A model generated the notes under the pieces. It saw only the letters and a program-made list of their open reading frames with translations, ran no database searches and was not told the DNA's origin. A stretch of DNA of 64,000 bases from positions 1 to 64,000 of the forward strand of contig NZ_JALNUR010000013.1 in assembly GCF_026540895.1 (NCBI RefSeq). The letters run 5' to 3'. Both the position numbers and the translations under genes were made by a program. The stretch's first letter is position 1. Each line of letters starts with the position of its first letter. The stretch is from Sphingomonas sp. GM_Shp_1. GTDB taxonomy: Bacteria; Pseudomonadota; Alphaproteobacteria; Sphingomonadales; Sphingomonadaceae. This document shows positions 45,096 to 54,003 of the stretch, piece by piece.

Positions 45096-46405
45096 GCCAT
45101 CATGGCCCGGCTAGAGGGGCGGATGATCTCCTCGCCCTGCTCGCGCGCCTTGGCGAGGCGGTAGCGCAGCGTGCGCTCCGAAATGCCCAGGCGCTTGGCG
45201 GTCTCGACCCGGTTGCCGCCGCACGCGGCCAGCATCTCGCGGATCGCGGCGAATTCGCTCATCTGCACGACCTTGCCCAGCGTGGCTTCGGCGGTCGTCA
45301 CGGTCAGCGGCATGTCGTCGGTGTCGTTGGCGACCATCGGGCGGTCGAACACGATATGCTCGGGCTCGATGGTCGCGCCGCCCGCGAAGAGCAGGGCGCG
45401 TTGGATGACGTTTTCCATCTCGCGGACATTGCCCGGCCAATTGTGCATGGCCAGCTTCTCGATCGCCGCGACGCTGGGCCAGGGCATGACGGCGCGGCCC
45501 GCGGCGTGGCGCAGGATCATCGTCGCGGCGAGCGCGGGGATGTCCAACCGCCGCTCGGACAGCGCCTTGGTGGTCAGCGGGAAGACCGACAGGCGGTAGT
45601 AAAGGTCGGCGCGGAACCGGCCCGCCGCCACTTCGGCCTGAAGGTCGCGATTGGCGCAGGCGATGATGCGGACGTCGACCGACTGCGGCATCGACGCGCC
45701 GAGCGGGATCACCTCGCGCTCCTGGAGCACGCGGAGCAGCTTGGCCTGAAGCTGGAGCGGCATCTCGGCGATCTCGTCGAGCAGCAGGGTGCCGCCGTCC
45801 GCCGCGCGGAAGAAACCTTCGCCCGCCTGGGCCGCGCCGGTGAAGGCGCCCTTCTGGTGACCGAAGAGCAGCGCCTCCAGCATCGATTCGGGCAGTGCCG
45901 CGCAGTTGATCGCGACGAACGGCTTGGACGCGCGGGCGGACTGGGCGTGGATCGCGCGGGCCACCACTTCCTTGCCGGTGCCGGTCGGGCCGTTGATCAG
46001 GACGGTGATGTCCGACTGGGCGACCCGCTCGGCCAGGGTGAACAGCGCCAGGCTCTCCGGATCGGCGGCGGTCGGCATGTCCGGCCCGGCGACCAGCGCG
46101 CGGACGAAGCTGTTGCCGACACCGGCCTCGCTTGCCGGATAGATCACCGTCGTCGGTCGGCCATGGCTTGCCGGGATGATGGCGGGCTCGGCCCCGTCGC
46201 CGACGATCACGGTGCGCGTCGGATGGGTTACGACGTCGTCCGGGGTCAGCAGGAACATGTCCCCCGCCTGTGGCGCGGCACCCGGTTCGGCAATCGCCAG
46301 ACCCTGAGCGCGCAATGCGGAGATCAGCGCATATTTCTGCTTGATCAGGGCGGGAGAGGGAAGAATCGACGGCATCGGCGGGGAAGTCCTTTCGTGACTC
46401 CCCAT
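45092..46405 (-). CDS. flbD: Sigma-54-dependent flagellar transcription activator (FlbD/FleQ type)
   Basis: 437 aa from the ATG at 46405; an ATG at 46375 is possible. No intact receiver domain: residues 1-115 lack the phospho-acceptor pattern. The AAA+ domain has GPTGTGKEVVARAIH (Walker A), the sigma-54 contact loop GAFTGA in HQKGAFTGAAQAGEGFF, GGTLLLDEIAEMPL (Walker B) and the arginine finger region RFRADLYYRLSVFPL. A Fis-type helix-turn-helix closes the protein (GGNRVETAKRLGISERTLRYRLAK). Heading the fliE-fliP block, it should activate the sigma-54 promoters at flgB, motA and the flhA operon. Confidence 0.93.
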   Translation of the reverse strand: MGSHERTSPPMPSILPSPALIKQKYALISALRAQGLAIAEPGAAPQAGDMFLLTPDDVVTHPTRTVIVGDGAEPAIIPASHGRPTTVIYPASEAGVGNSFVRALVAGPDMPTAADPESLALFTLAERVAQSDITVLINGPTGTGKEVVARAIHAQSARASKPFVAINCAALPESMLEALLFGHQKGAFTGAAQAGEGFFRAADGGTLLLDEIAEMPLQLQAKLLRVLQEREVIPLGASMPQSVDVRIIACANRDLQAEVAAGRFRADLYYRLSVFPLTTKALSERRLDIPALAATMILRHAAGRAVMPWPSVAAIEKLAMHNWPGNVREMENVIQRALLFAGGATIEPEHIVFDRPMVANDTDDMPLTVTTAEATLGKVVQMSEFAAIREMLAACGGNRVETAKRLGISERTLRYRLAKAREQGEEIIRPSSRAMMA

Positions 46406-46569
46406 TGCCGCTTCTTTGGTAAAACCGCGGTTAATGCGGCAAGAATGGCGGCAATATTTTTCCGGGCGCACGCGGGCATGCGCCCGCGCCACCGCGCGGG
46501 GGCGGGCGCACGCGTCCGCCCGCCCGTGAAACGGCAATTTCGGCAAAACTTAAGGGCAGGTTTTTGCCG
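46405..46569. promoter_or_regulatory. TTGCCG/CGGCAA hexamer array between flbD and fliC1
   Basis: Exact copies start at 46405, 46437, 46449, 46532, 46541 and 46564. The first touches the flbD start codon. Similar arrays lie next to the sigma-54 promoters at 56534-56607 and 54004-54042, so these are candidate FlbD binding sites, possibly for autoregulation. I found no correctly spaced sigma-54 element for flbD itself. Confidence 0.5.
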
Positions 46570-46578
46570 GTTGGCGGC

Positions 46579-46605
46579 TAAATCCTGCCGGAATGCGGCC
46601 GTTCT
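46579..46605 (+). promoter_or_regulatory. Sigma-28 (FliA)-type promoter of fliC1
   Basis: TAAA (46579-46582), 15 bases, then GCCGTTCT (46598-46605). GCCG is an exact match to the FliA -10 core at exact spacing. The predicted leader is about 60 nt. Confidence 0.7.
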
Positions 46606-46672
46606 CCACTTCGACGGCTCGACGGTCCCAGGGGACAGCGAGGGACCCGTCGAGCTTTTCGGAGGATGAACG

Positions 46673-47521
46673 ATGACTGTTATTGCGACCAACGTGAATG
46701 CGATGCGCGCCACTGCCGCCGGCAACCTCGCCCAGAACGCGCTGAGCACCTCGATGCAGCGCCTGTCGAGCGGCAAGCGTATCAACTCGGCAGCCGACGA
46801 CTCGGCGGGCCTCGCAATTTCGGCCTCCATGACGTCGCAGATTCGCGGCATGGCGCAGGGCATCCGCAACGCCAATGACGGCATCTCGATGGCGCAGACC
46901 GCCGAAGGCGCGCTGGACGAGGTGAGCAACATGCTGCAGCGCATGCGTGAACTGAAGGTCCAGTCGACGAACGGCACCTATCAGGCCAGCGACGTCACCA
47001 ACCTCAACAACGAGCAGGCCGCGCTGGCGGTCCAGATCAACAGCGTGGTGTCCAACACGACCTTCAACGGCAAGGCCTTGTTCAACGCCGCCGCCGCAAC
47101 CGGTTTCACCATTCAGACCGGCGCCGGTGTCAACGATACCATCACGCTGAAGTCGACCGACTTCACGAAGGCGACCGGTTCGGCAGCCCTGGTCGCCGTG
47201 ACCGGCGGCGGCGGTGAATCGGCGGCAAACGCCGCGACGATCTCGGCGGGTGCGACCCTCGCCCAGTATGACGACGCGATCAAGGCGGTGGCGACGGCGC
47301 GGGCCGGACTGGGCGCGACGCAGAACCAGATCCAGTCGGCGGTCAACAACACGACCTCGACCATGACCAACCTGTCCGAAGCCCGCAGCCGCATCGAGGA
47401 CACGGACTTCTCGGCGGAAACCACCGCGCTCGCCAAGGCGCAGATCCTGAGCCAGGCATCGACCGCGATGCTGAGCCAGGCCAACCAGTCGCAGCAGGGC
47501 GTGCTCAAGCTGCTCGGCTAA
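46673..47521 (+). CDS. fliC: Flagellin 1
   Basis: 282 aa. The conserved D0/D1 N-terminus ([41 protein letters not shown]) and C-terminus ([44 protein letters not shown]) flank a very short variable centre, so the filament lacks large outer domains. GGAGGATGA overlaps the region just before the ATG as ribosome-binding site. It is separated from the regulator by a 267-bp divergent intergenic region. Confidence 0.96.
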   Translation: MTVIATNVNAMRATAAGNLAQNALSTSMQRLSSGKRINSAADDSAGLAISASMTSQIRGMAQGIRNANDGISMAQTAEGALDEVSNMLQRMRELKVQSTNGTYQASDVTNLNNEQAALAVQINSVVSNTTFNGKALFNAAAATGFTIQTGAGVNDTITLKSTDFTKATGSAALVAVTGGGGESAANAATISAGATLAQYDDAIKAVATARAGLGATQNQIQSAVNNTTSTMTNLSEARSRIEDTDFSAETTALAKAQILSQASTAMLSQANQSQQGVLKLLG

Positions 47522-47528
47522 TCCCCGG

Positions 47529-47593
47529 ATCGGGGGTCTTTCCCCTGAACCCCCGATAACTGTTCCCCCGTCATTTCAATGAGATGGCGGGGG
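47529..47593 (+). terminator. Hairpins after fliC1
   Basis: ATCGGGGGT (47529-47537) pairs perfectly with ACCCCCGAT (47549-47557). A second hairpin pairs 47565-47578 with 47580-47593 (CCCCCG...CGGGGG, three G-T pairs). Neither is followed by a T-run, so they may act as 3'-end stabilisers or Rho-type ends rather than classic terminators. Confidence 0.5.
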
Positions 47594-47609
47594 ACAGCCA
47601 AAATAATTC

Positions 47610-47658
47610 GTCGCCCGCTGCACTTTTTTTCTAAAGTGCGGCGACAGGCGACCGTTTT
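47610..47658 (+). promoter_or_regulatory. Sigma-28-type promoter of fliC2 inside a dyad
   Basis: TAAA (47632-47635), 15 bases, ACCGTTTT (47651-47658). A dyad overlaps the -35: GCACTTT (47620-47626) with AAAGTGC (47633-47639), and outside it GTCGCC (47610) with GGCGAC (47640). The dyad is absent at fliC1, so it may allow separate control of the second flagellin. Confidence 0.65.
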
Positions 47659-47721
47659 CCGTTGTGGCAGCTCGACCTTCGCCTTGGGGGCGGCGGAGAG
47701 CTCCAGCTTTGGAGAACAACC

Positions 47722-48564
47722 ATGACGGTGATCGCCACCAATATCTCGGCCTTACGCGCCGCCAATGCATCGATCTCTGCCCAGAACGGGCTGGACGTTT
47801 CGATGAACCGCCTTTCGACGGGTAAGCGAATCAACTCCGCGATGGACGATGCGGCCGGTCTGGCCATCACCTCCTCGATGACCGCGCAGGTGCGAGGCAT
47901 GAATCAGGGCGTTCGCAACGCCAATGACGGCATCTCGATGGCGCAGACCGCCGAAGGCGCGCTCCAGGAAGTCAGCAACATGCTGCAGCGGATGCGCGAA
48001 CTGGCGGTGCAGAAGGCCAACGCGACCTATTCCACGCAGGACATCGGCAGCATCACCGTCGAGCAGGACGCCTTATCGGCGCAGATCACGACCATCCTGA
48101 CCAATACCACCTTCAACGGCCAGAAGCTGTTCGATGGTACGGCGGGCCTTAACGGTGACGGTTCGGTGCAGATCCAGGCGGGTGCCTATTCCAGCGATGC
48201 GCTGACCATGACGTTCGGTAATCTGAAGGCTGACACGACCCTGGTCAAGGTCATCGACTTTGCCACCCAGAAGTTGAAGACGTCGCCGGCCCCGGTATTC
48301 CAGGATTTCGACGACGCGATCGCGAAGGTGTCGAATTTCCGCTCGGGTCTGGGTGCGGTGCAGAACCGGCTTCAGTCGGCGATCAACAACCTGACATCGA
48401 ACGCCACCAATCTTTCAGCCGCGCGCAGCCGCATCGAGGATACCGATTTCTCGTCGGAAACCACCGCGCTCGCCAAGGCGCAGATCCTGTCCCAGGCCTC
48501 GACTGCGATGCTGAGCCAGGCGAACCAGTCGCAGCAGGGCGTGCTCAAGCTGCTCGGTCAGTAA
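47722..48564 (+). CDS. fliC: Flagellin 2
   Basis: 280 aa from the ATG at 47722 ([17 protein letters not shown]), preceded by TTTGGAG. It has the same D0/D1 arrangement as flagellin 1; the two share nearly identical ends ([26 protein letters not shown]) but differ in the centre. Tandem flagellins may build distinct filament segments. The spacing from the sigma-28-like promoter is almost the same as in fliC1. Confidence 0.96.
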   Translation: MTVIATNISALRAANASISAQNGLDVSMNRLSTGKRINSAMDDAAGLAITSSMTAQVRGMNQGVRNANDGISMAQTAEGALQEVSNMLQRMRELAVQKANATYSTQDIGSITVEQDALSAQITTILTNTTFNGQKLFDGTAGLNGDGSVQIQAGAYSSDALTMTFGNLKADTTLVKVIDFATQKLKTSPAPVFQDFDDAIAKVSNFRSGLGAVQNRLQSAINNLTSNATNLSAARSRIEDTDFSSETTALAKAQILSQASTAMLSQANQSQQGVLKLLGQ

Positions 48565-48579
48565 TACCGGATCCTGAGC

Positions 48580-48614
48580 GCCCCGGCACCGCGCCCCCAC
48601 TCGGGTGCCGGGGC
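48580..48614 (+). other. Hairpin after fliC2
   Basis: GCCCCGGCACC (48580-48590) and GGTGCCGGGGC (48604-48614) are perfect 11-bp complements with a 13-base loop. No T-run. It precedes the bidirectional terminator at 48655. Confidence 0.6.
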
Positions 48615-48654
48615 CGACCGACCGCGCCCGAGCGCGCGGTACGGTTCGCAGGAA

Positions 48655-48686
48655 AAACCCCGGCGGCCTTCGGGTCGCCGGGGTTT
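48655..48686. terminator. Bidirectional terminator between fliC2 and the LolC/E-like gene
   Basis: 14-base arms (48655-48668 and 48673-48686) pair with one G-T around TTCG. The A-run on the left gives a five-U tail to the minus-strand transcript of the permease gene, and TTT lies on the right for fliC2. Confidence 0.85.
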
Positions 48687-48694
48687 ACGCGTTT

Positions 48695-49924
48695 CTATTC
48701 GCCGCGCAGCACCAGCGCGGGCGACACGCGCGCCGCCTGCCAGGCGGGATAGAGGCTGGCCAGCACCGCACCCGCCAGCACGCAGACGCCGATGATCGCC
48801 ACCTCATGCGGCGAAATCCCGATGGGCAGCGACAGGAAGACGTCCAGTTCGCGCTCGCGCGTCGGGGCCAGCGACAGGGCGAACGCCGCGATCCGCTCGC
48901 GCTGGGTCAACAGGCCGCTCGCCAGCGTCAGGCCCGCCACCGCGCCGACCCCGGCGATGACGCTGCCCACCGCCGTGAACACCCGCGCGATACCGCGCGC
49001 GGACATGCCCATGCTGCGCAACACCGCGATCTCGCGTCGCTTGGAGCGGGCGAGTAGGGTCATCGAGGACAGGATGTTGAACAGCGCGATAACCGTCACC
49101 AGTCCGACCGCGATGGTCATGCCGATCTTCTCGGTCGCCAGCGCGGCGAGCAGCGTGCGGTTGGTCTGGGTCCAACTCGCGATGCGATAGCCGGGGCCGA
49201 GGCGGCGGCGGATTTCACCGGTCACCATCGCTTCGTCGGCGGGTTTCGTCAGCGTCACCGCGACCCGGCGCGTCACCGCCGCCGTGTCGTCCAGGATCGG
49301 CAGGCCCGTCACCGGGCCGATCACGACGGGCGACTGTCCGCCATCGGCTTCGTCGTCATGGTAAAGCCCGGCGACCCGCGCATCGAACAGCTTCAGCGAC
49401 ACCGCCCGGTCGGGGGCGACCTCGACCCGGCCCAGCGCGACCGGCATCCCCGGCAACAGCCCCAGTTGCAGCGCGGCATTCTCGCCGACCGCGATACTGT
49501 CGGGGGAATCGGGGCGGCGGCCCATGGCCATGCGCGACAAGGCGGGGTGGCGCGCCAGCCCGTCGGGGTAGAGTCCCTGCAAGCGGATCGGGCTCATCCG
49601 CCCGTCGATGCTGAGCGCGGCGGTGATTTCGCGCAACGGTTCGGCGCGCGCGACACCGGGCAGCCGGGCGATCGCCGCGGCAACCTGCGCCTCGTCCATC
49701 AATTGGTGGGCGGCGGCGGTGATGCTGAGATGTCCGTCGACCGGCGCGACGCTGCTGGCCAGCTTGGCGGTCGCGCCGTTCATCACGGCCAGGACCAGCA
49801 CGAGCGAGGCGACGCCGATCGCCACCCCGATACAGCCGATCGCGCCGACCAGCAGGACCAGCCGTCCCCCCGCACCAGGCCACAGATAGCGCGCGATCAG
49901 GTGACGTTCGTGACGGGCCAACAT
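48695..49924 (-). CDS. LolC/LolE-like ABC transporter permease (orphan)
   Basis: 409 aa. The fold is one N-terminal membrane helix (LVLLVGAIGCIGVAIGVASLVLVLAVMNGA), a periplasmic MacB-like domain of about 200 residues, then three helices near residues 265, 320 and 375. The FtsX signature region SSMTLLARSKRREIAVLRSMGMSARGIARVF is clear. LolC/E extract lipoproteins for transfer to LolA. No ATPase (LolD) gene is adjacent and the neighbours are flagellar. An alternative is a different FtsX-type envelope transporter. The ATG at 49924 follows GGGGAAAG. Confidence 0.85.
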   Translation of the reverse strand: MLARHERHLIARYLWPGAGGRLVLLVGAIGCIGVAIGVASLVLVLAVMNGATAKLASSVAPVDGHLSITAAAHQLMDEAQVAAAIARLPGVARAEPLREITAALSIDGRMSPIRLQGLYPDGLARHPALSRMAMGRRPDSPDSIAVGENAALQLGLLPGMPVALGRVEVAPDRAVSLKLFDARVAGLYHDDEADGGQSPVVIGPVTGLPILDDTAAVTRRVAVTLTKPADEAMVTGEIRRRLGPGYRIASWTQTNRTLLAALATEKIGMTIAVGLVTVIALFNILSSMTLLARSKRREIAVLRSMGMSARGIARVFTAVGSVIAGVGAVAGLTLASGLLTQRERIAAFALSLAPTRERELDVFLSLPIGISPHEVAIIGVCVLAGAVLASLYPAWQAARVSPALVLRGE

Positions 49925-49927
49925 GCT

Positions 49928-49950
49928 CTTTCCCCGGATGCGGGGGAAAG
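49928..49950 (-). promoter_or_regulatory. Hairpin covering the Shine-Dalgarno of the LolC/E-like gene
   Basis: CTTTCCCC (49928-49935) and GGGGAAAG (49943-49950) are perfect 8-bp arms around a 7-base loop. On the minus-strand RNA the second arm is the ribosome-binding site, three bases before the ATG, so folding would hide it. Confidence 0.5.
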
Positions 49951-50060
49951 GCTTAGGCGCAAGGACCGGTCAAATGAACACGATTTCTCCCCCCGGCGGG
50001 GAATCATGGCGAAACCGCCAAGACCATCCCGGCGAATGCCGCGGCGGACGATCGGTGTCG

Positions 50061-50870
50061 TTATGCCTGCCCGGCCAGCGCCTTTTTCAGCTTGGCATGG
50101 GCGGCGCTCTTGATCTGGCAGACGCGGGCGGCGCCGACATTCAGCACCTGGCCGATTTCCTCCAGATTGAGTTCCTCGACATAGTAAAGCTGGATCACCA
50201 TCGCCTCCCGCTCGGGCAGGGCGGAGATGGCCGCGATCAGGGCGTCGCGCAGGTCGCTTTCGGCCAGTTGCTCGAAGGCGTCGGGGGTGTCGTCGGCGAA
50301 CCAAGGCAGATCGTCCGAATAGACATCGTCGATCGAATCCATCCGCACCGCCTCCGCCGTCTTGTATTCCGCGCGAAGCCGTTCGACCGGCACGCCCAGC
50401 TTTTGCGCCACCGCCTCGTCGGTCGGGGCCTGGCCGTCGGGCTCGGTCAGGGCGGACACCGCCTTGGCATAGTCGCGGCGGCGGCGCATCGCCCCGCGCG
50501 TCGTCGTCGCCTGGCGCCGCAGTTCGTCGATCATCGAGCCGCGCAGGCGGGCCTTCAGATAATGGCCGAACTCGACCCCGCGCTCCTCGAACGAGGCGGC
50601 GGCCTCGACCAGCGCGACCAGGCCGACCTGGACCAGGTCTTCGATCTCGACCAGGTTCGACATCGACCCATGGACGTGCCACGCGATGCGGCGGACCATC
50701 GGCAGATGCTGGCGGATCAGCGCACTGCTGTCGCCCGTGGCCCCGCGCGGGGCGGGGCGATAGGTGAGCGGCTGGTCCGCGATCGTCGGATTGACCAGCG
50801 CGGGGTCGAAGCTCGCCGGGTTGACCGGCTGGGCATTCATGAATGCGCCGCTGAAAGGGTGCGAGGTCAT
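50061..50870 (-). CDS. fliA: Flagellar sigma factor FliA (sigma-28)
   Basis: 269 aa from the ATG at 50870, which overlaps the flhA stop (ATGA); MNAQPV at 50840 is an alternative. Sigma region 2 has HLPMVRRIAWHVHGSMSNLVEIEDLVQVGLVALVEAAASFEERGVEFGHYLKARLRGSMIDELRR. Region 4 has LPEREAMVIQLYYVEELNLEEIGQVLNVGAARVCQIKSAAHAKLKKAL. The N-terminal 50 residues are an extra, Pro-rich extension. It should read the TAAA-N15-GCCG promoters in this window, checked by FlgM. Confidence 0.94.
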   Translation of the reverse strand: MTSHPFSGAFMNAQPVNPASFDPALVNPTIADQPLTYRPAPRGATGDSSALIRQHLPMVRRIAWHVHGSMSNLVEIEDLVQVGLVALVEAAASFEERGVEFGHYLKARLRGSMIDELRRQATTTRGAMRRRRDYAKAVSALTEPDGQAPTDEAVAQKLGVPVERLRAEYKTAEAVRMDSIDDVYSDDLPWFADDTPDAFEQLAESDLRDALIAAISALPEREAMVIQLYYVEELNLEEIGQVLNVGAARVCQIKSAAHAKLKKALAGQA

Positions 50871-52948
50871 GCAGCAATCGCCTGTTGCTGGGAGTGATGG
50901 GGGGCGCCGATGACGGCGACGACTTCGACCGGCTTGTCTTCCGGCACTTCGAAGAAGGAGAGGACGGGCACGTCGGGCAGGCAGGTGCGCAGCAGCTTGC
51001 GCATCGCCAGACGGACGCCGGGCTGGACGACGAGGGCAAAGGGCTTGGCCTCGGCGATCAGCGGTTCGGCCGCCTGGGTCAGCGCGGTGGTGATCCGCTG
51101 GCCCAGATCGGGTTCGATGACATGGCGGCGCGACACGTCGGCGCGCATCGCCTGGCCCAGCAGCCCTTCGAGCTGACCGTCCAGCGTCATGACGCGAAGC
51201 GGTTCGCGCACGCCGCACAGCTTCTGGACGATCAGCGCGCCCAGGCTGGGGCGGATCGTCTCGATGATCTCTTCGGCATCGGTCGTCCGCTGCGCGGCGA
51301 CCGCGATGGCGCTGGCGATCCGGCGGAATTCCTTGAGCGAGATATTCTCGGCCAGCAGGCCCTTGAGCACCTGGGTCAGCGTGGTCAGCGGCAGCGGCGT
51401 CGGGCAGAGCGAGGCGGCCAGTTGCGTCGCGTGCTCCTTCAACCCGTCGAGCAGCGCCTGCACCTCGTCGGGGCCAAGCAGTTCGGCGGCGTTCGAGCCC
51501 AGGATATGGTTCAGATGGGTCGCCATGACGGTGCCCGGATCGACCACCAGATAGCCCATGCCGGTCGCGGCATCGGCATCGCCCTTCAGGATCCAGGTGG
51601 CGGGCAGGCCGAAGGTCGGGTCCTTGACCGGCTTGCCGTTCAGCGTGCCGAACGCCTGGCCGGTGTCGAGCGCCAGCATCTCGTCGGGCGAGACCTGGTC
51701 CTCGGCGGCGACCACGCCGTTGATGAGGATGCGATAGCTATAGGGCGCCAGGCTGATATCGTCGCGGACCCGCGCCTGCGGCACGACGAAGCCCAAATCC
51801 TTGGACAGTTGGCGGCGGACGCCGGTGATGCGCGCCATCAGGGGGGCGCCGCGACGCTCGTCGACCAGCGGCACCAGGCCGTAACCGATGTCGATATGCA
51901 CCTGCATCCCGTCGGTCACGTCTTCCCACGCGATGCGCGAGGGGTCGACCGGTTCGGCTGCGGGCGGGGCGGCGACGATGACGGGGCGCTTCTCGATCTG
52001 GCGCAGCTTCCACGCGGTGAAACCGGCGATGGCGGCGGCGGGCAGCAGGATCAGGTGCGGCATGCCGGGCAGCACGCCCAGCAGGCCCAGGATGACCGCG
52101 ACCGGCAGCCAGGTCTTGGACGCGCCGAACTGTGACCCGATCTGGCCCGCCAGATCCTTGTCGGACGAAACGCGCGTCACGATGGCGGCGGCAGCGATCG
52201 ACAGCATCAGGCTGGGCAACTGCGCGACCAGCGCGTCGCCGATGGCGAGCAGGATATAGGTCTTGGCGGCGTCGGCCACGCCCATGCCGTGGCTGACCGG
52301 ACCCAGGATCAGGCCACCGATGATGTTGGCCGCCAGGATCAGCATCGCGGCGACCGCGTCGCCCTTCACGAACTTGGACGAGCCGTCCATCGAGCCGTAG
52401 AAATCGGCCTCGGTCGACACCTCGACGCGGCGCGCCTTGGCCTGGTCGGGCGTGATGAGCCCGGCGTTCAGGTCGGCGTCGATCGCCATCTGCTTGCCGG
52501 GCAGCGCGTCCAGGGTGAAGCGCGCGGACACTTCCGACACGCGGCCCGCGCCCTTGGTCACGACGATCAGGTTGATGATCATCAGGATCGCGAAGACGAA
52601 GAGGCCGACGACATAGTCGCCGCCGATCAGGAAGGTGCCGAACGCCTCGATGACATGGCCCGCCGCCGCTTCGCCCTCATGGCCATGGACCAGCACGATG
52701 CGAGTCGAGGCGACGTTGAGGCCCAGGCGGAACAGCGTGGCGAAGAGCAGGACGGTCGGGAAGGCCGAGAAGTCGAGCGGCTTTTCGGCGTTCAGCGAGA
52801 CCATCAGCACGGCCAGGCTGATCGCGATGTTCGCGACGAAGAAGACGTCGAGCAAAGCCGGCGGGATCGGCACGACCATGACGAGGACCAGCAGCAGGAT
52901 CGCGGCGGGCAGGGCCATGGTGCGGCCATTGGCGAGAAGCTTGCCCAT
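50867..52948 (-). CDS. flhA: Flagellar export gate protein FlhA
   Basis: 693 aa. The main membrane component of the export gate, eight hydrophobic segments in the first 330 residues. The FHIPEP-type region is VVTKGAGRVSEVSARFTLDALPGKQMAIDADLNAGLI near residue 130. The C-terminal cytoplasmic part binds chaperone-substrate pairs. It starts four bases after the lytic transglycosylase stop and overlaps fliA. The flhF and flhG genes that often follow flhA are absent. Confidence 0.97.
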   Translation of the reverse strand: MGKLLANGRTMALPAAILLLVLVMVVPIPPALLDVFFVANIAISLAVLMVSLNAEKPLDFSAFPTVLLFATLFRLGLNVASTRIVLVHGHEGEAAAGHVIEAFGTFLIGGDYVVGLFVFAILMIINLIVVTKGAGRVSEVSARFTLDALPGKQMAIDADLNAGLITPDQAKARRVEVSTEADFYGSMDGSSKFVKGDAVAAMLILAANIIGGLILGPVSHGMGVADAAKTYILLAIGDALVAQLPSLMLSIAAAAIVTRVSSDKDLAGQIGSQFGASKTWLPVAVILGLLGVLPGMPHLILLPAAAIAGFTAWKLRQIEKRPVIVAAPPAAEPVDPSRIAWEDVTDGMQVHIDIGYGLVPLVDERRGAPLMARITGVRRQLSKDLGFVVPQARVRDDISLAPYSYRILINGVVAAEDQVSPDEMLALDTGQAFGTLNGKPVKDPTFGLPATWILKGDADAATGMGYLVVDPGTVMATHLNHILGSNAAELLGPDEVQALLDGLKEHATQLAASLCPTPLPLTTLTQVLKGLLAENISLKEFRRIASAIAVAAQRTTDAEEIIETIRPSLGALIVQKLCGVREPLRVMTLDGQLEGLLGQAMRADVSRRHVIEPDLGQRITTALTQAAEPLIAEAKPFALVVQPGVRLAMRKLLRTCLPDVPVLSFFEVPEDKPVEVVAVIGAPHHSQQQAIAA

Positions 52949-52951
52949 GCC

Positions 52952-53809
52952 TTAGCCCCCCATGCTCGCGAGCATCATGTACGCCAGCCGCGCATGATCG
53001 GGCTTGGGGCGCAGCACGCTGTCGCCGTTCGCCGTCGCGCTGCGCATGCCGAGCTGGTTCATCGTGCTGGTCGCCCAGGCGATGGCGTCGGCGGCGCTTT
53101 CGTTGTTGCCGGTGACCACGGTGGCATCGCCGTTCATCCCCTGGAGCGCGAGCGCCTGCGCCGCGAACTGGAGATTGGCGGAGCGGGTCGCGTCGCTGTC
53201 GGCGCTGCTGCCCGCCAGCTTGTTCGCGAACCGGTCATAGATGTCGGACAGCGAGCGCGGCTGGCCGTTCGACGCATAGAAGACCGAACGATTGGCCCGC
53301 GCGGCGGCGGGGAAGAGCGATGCGCCGCTGGCCTGCGGGTTGCTGGCCAGCGTGCCCAGAAACTTGGTCGCGCCGCCCAGGCCCAGGAAATGCGCCATAT
53401 ACAGGTCGGTGCCGTTCGCCTCGCGGCCCAGCGTCGATTCCAGCGCGGCCTTGTTGTCCGAGGCATGTTCGGCGGCCATCAGCGAGGCGGCGGTCGGATC
53501 GTTGCGCAGGCCCATGATCGCCGAGCGCGCATTGCCGGTCACATAATAGCGCCCGCCCGACTGGCCGATCGAATCCGCCGCCCAGCCCAGCCCATGTTCG
53601 GCGCCATGCTTCTTGAGCACGGCAAGCCAGCTCTGCTCGACGAACTGATAGAGCCCCGAGGCCGAGGAGGTGCCCGCACGGGCATTGGCGTTCAGCCCGG
53701 ATTCCAGCTTCGCCTGGCCGAGCAGATAGCCGAAATCGACCCCCGTGCGGCTGGACGCCAGCGCGATGGCCGATTGGATTCTGGCGTGGGAAACGGGTTG
53801 GACGGTCAT
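52952..53809 (-). CDS. Flagellum-linked lytic transglycosylase (SLT domain)
   Basis: 285 aa. The SLT-type catalytic region near residues 25-70 has GQAKLESGLNANARAGTSSASGLYQFVEQSWL, with the Glu in AKLESG as general acid and the GLYQF block typical of the family. No signal peptide is seen, so it may leave by the flagellar route. It heads the flhA-fliA operon. The FlgJ of this locus has only the rod-binding domain, so this enzyme is the natural candidate for opening peptidoglycan for the rod. Confidence 0.85.
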   Translation of the reverse strand: MTVQPVSHARIQSAIALASSRTGVDFGYLLGQAKLESGLNANARAGTSSASGLYQFVEQSWLAVLKKHGAEHGLGWAADSIGQSGGRYYVTGNARSAIMGLRNDPTAASLMAAEHASDNKAALESTLGREANGTDLYMAHFLGLGGATKFLGTLASNPQASGASLFPAAARANRSVFYASNGQPRSLSDIYDRFANKLAGSSADSDATRSANLQFAAQALALQGMNGDATVVTGNNESAADAIAWATSTMNQLGMRSATANGDSVLRPKPDHARLAYMMLASMGG

Positions 53810-53845
53810 GCTATGTGGTTAAAGCCCTGGTTTGGGCTTCGATTA

Positions 53846-53860
53846 GCAAGGGGCGTGCCA
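53846..53860 (-). promoter_or_regulatory. Sigma-54 promoter of the transglycosylase-flhA-fliA operon
   Basis: On the minus strand TGGCACG-CCCC-TTGC matches the -24/-12 consensus TGGCACG-N4-TTGC at every fixed base. Predicted start near 53834, 25 nt before the ATG at 53809. Confidence 0.85.
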
Positions 53861-53907
53861 ATCCCGATCGCCGCCACGGATCGACCCGTTCAAAAGCGAT
53901 GGCGGCA

Positions 53908-53937
53908 ATAAAAAAGCCCGGAAAAACCGGGCTTTGC
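53908..53937 (-). terminator. Intrinsic terminator after flgM-flgN
   Basis: AAAGCCCGG (53913-53921), 5-base loop, CCGGGCTTT (53927-53935), with an A-run to the left that becomes a U-run on the minus strand. It insulates the flgMN transcript from the downstream transglycosylase operon, which has its own promoter. Confidence 0.88.
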
Positions 53938-54003
53938 TTCACATTGCTGGCGCCGTGACCATGTGCGGGGCGGTGGTGGGTCGGGTCACGGCAGAGGTCG
54001 GTG

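Noticed and set aside
46448..46468. Minus-strand GGAAAAATATTGC before flbD as a sigma-54 promoter.
   Set aside because: Nine instead of ten bases separate GG and GC; sigma-54 rarely tolerates this.
46553..46568. GG-N10-GC with TTGC before fliC1, read as a sigma-54 promoter.
   Set aside because: Only GG and TTGC match; the TGGCAC half is poor. It overlaps a TTGCCG hexamer, and the sigma-28 match downstream is much better.
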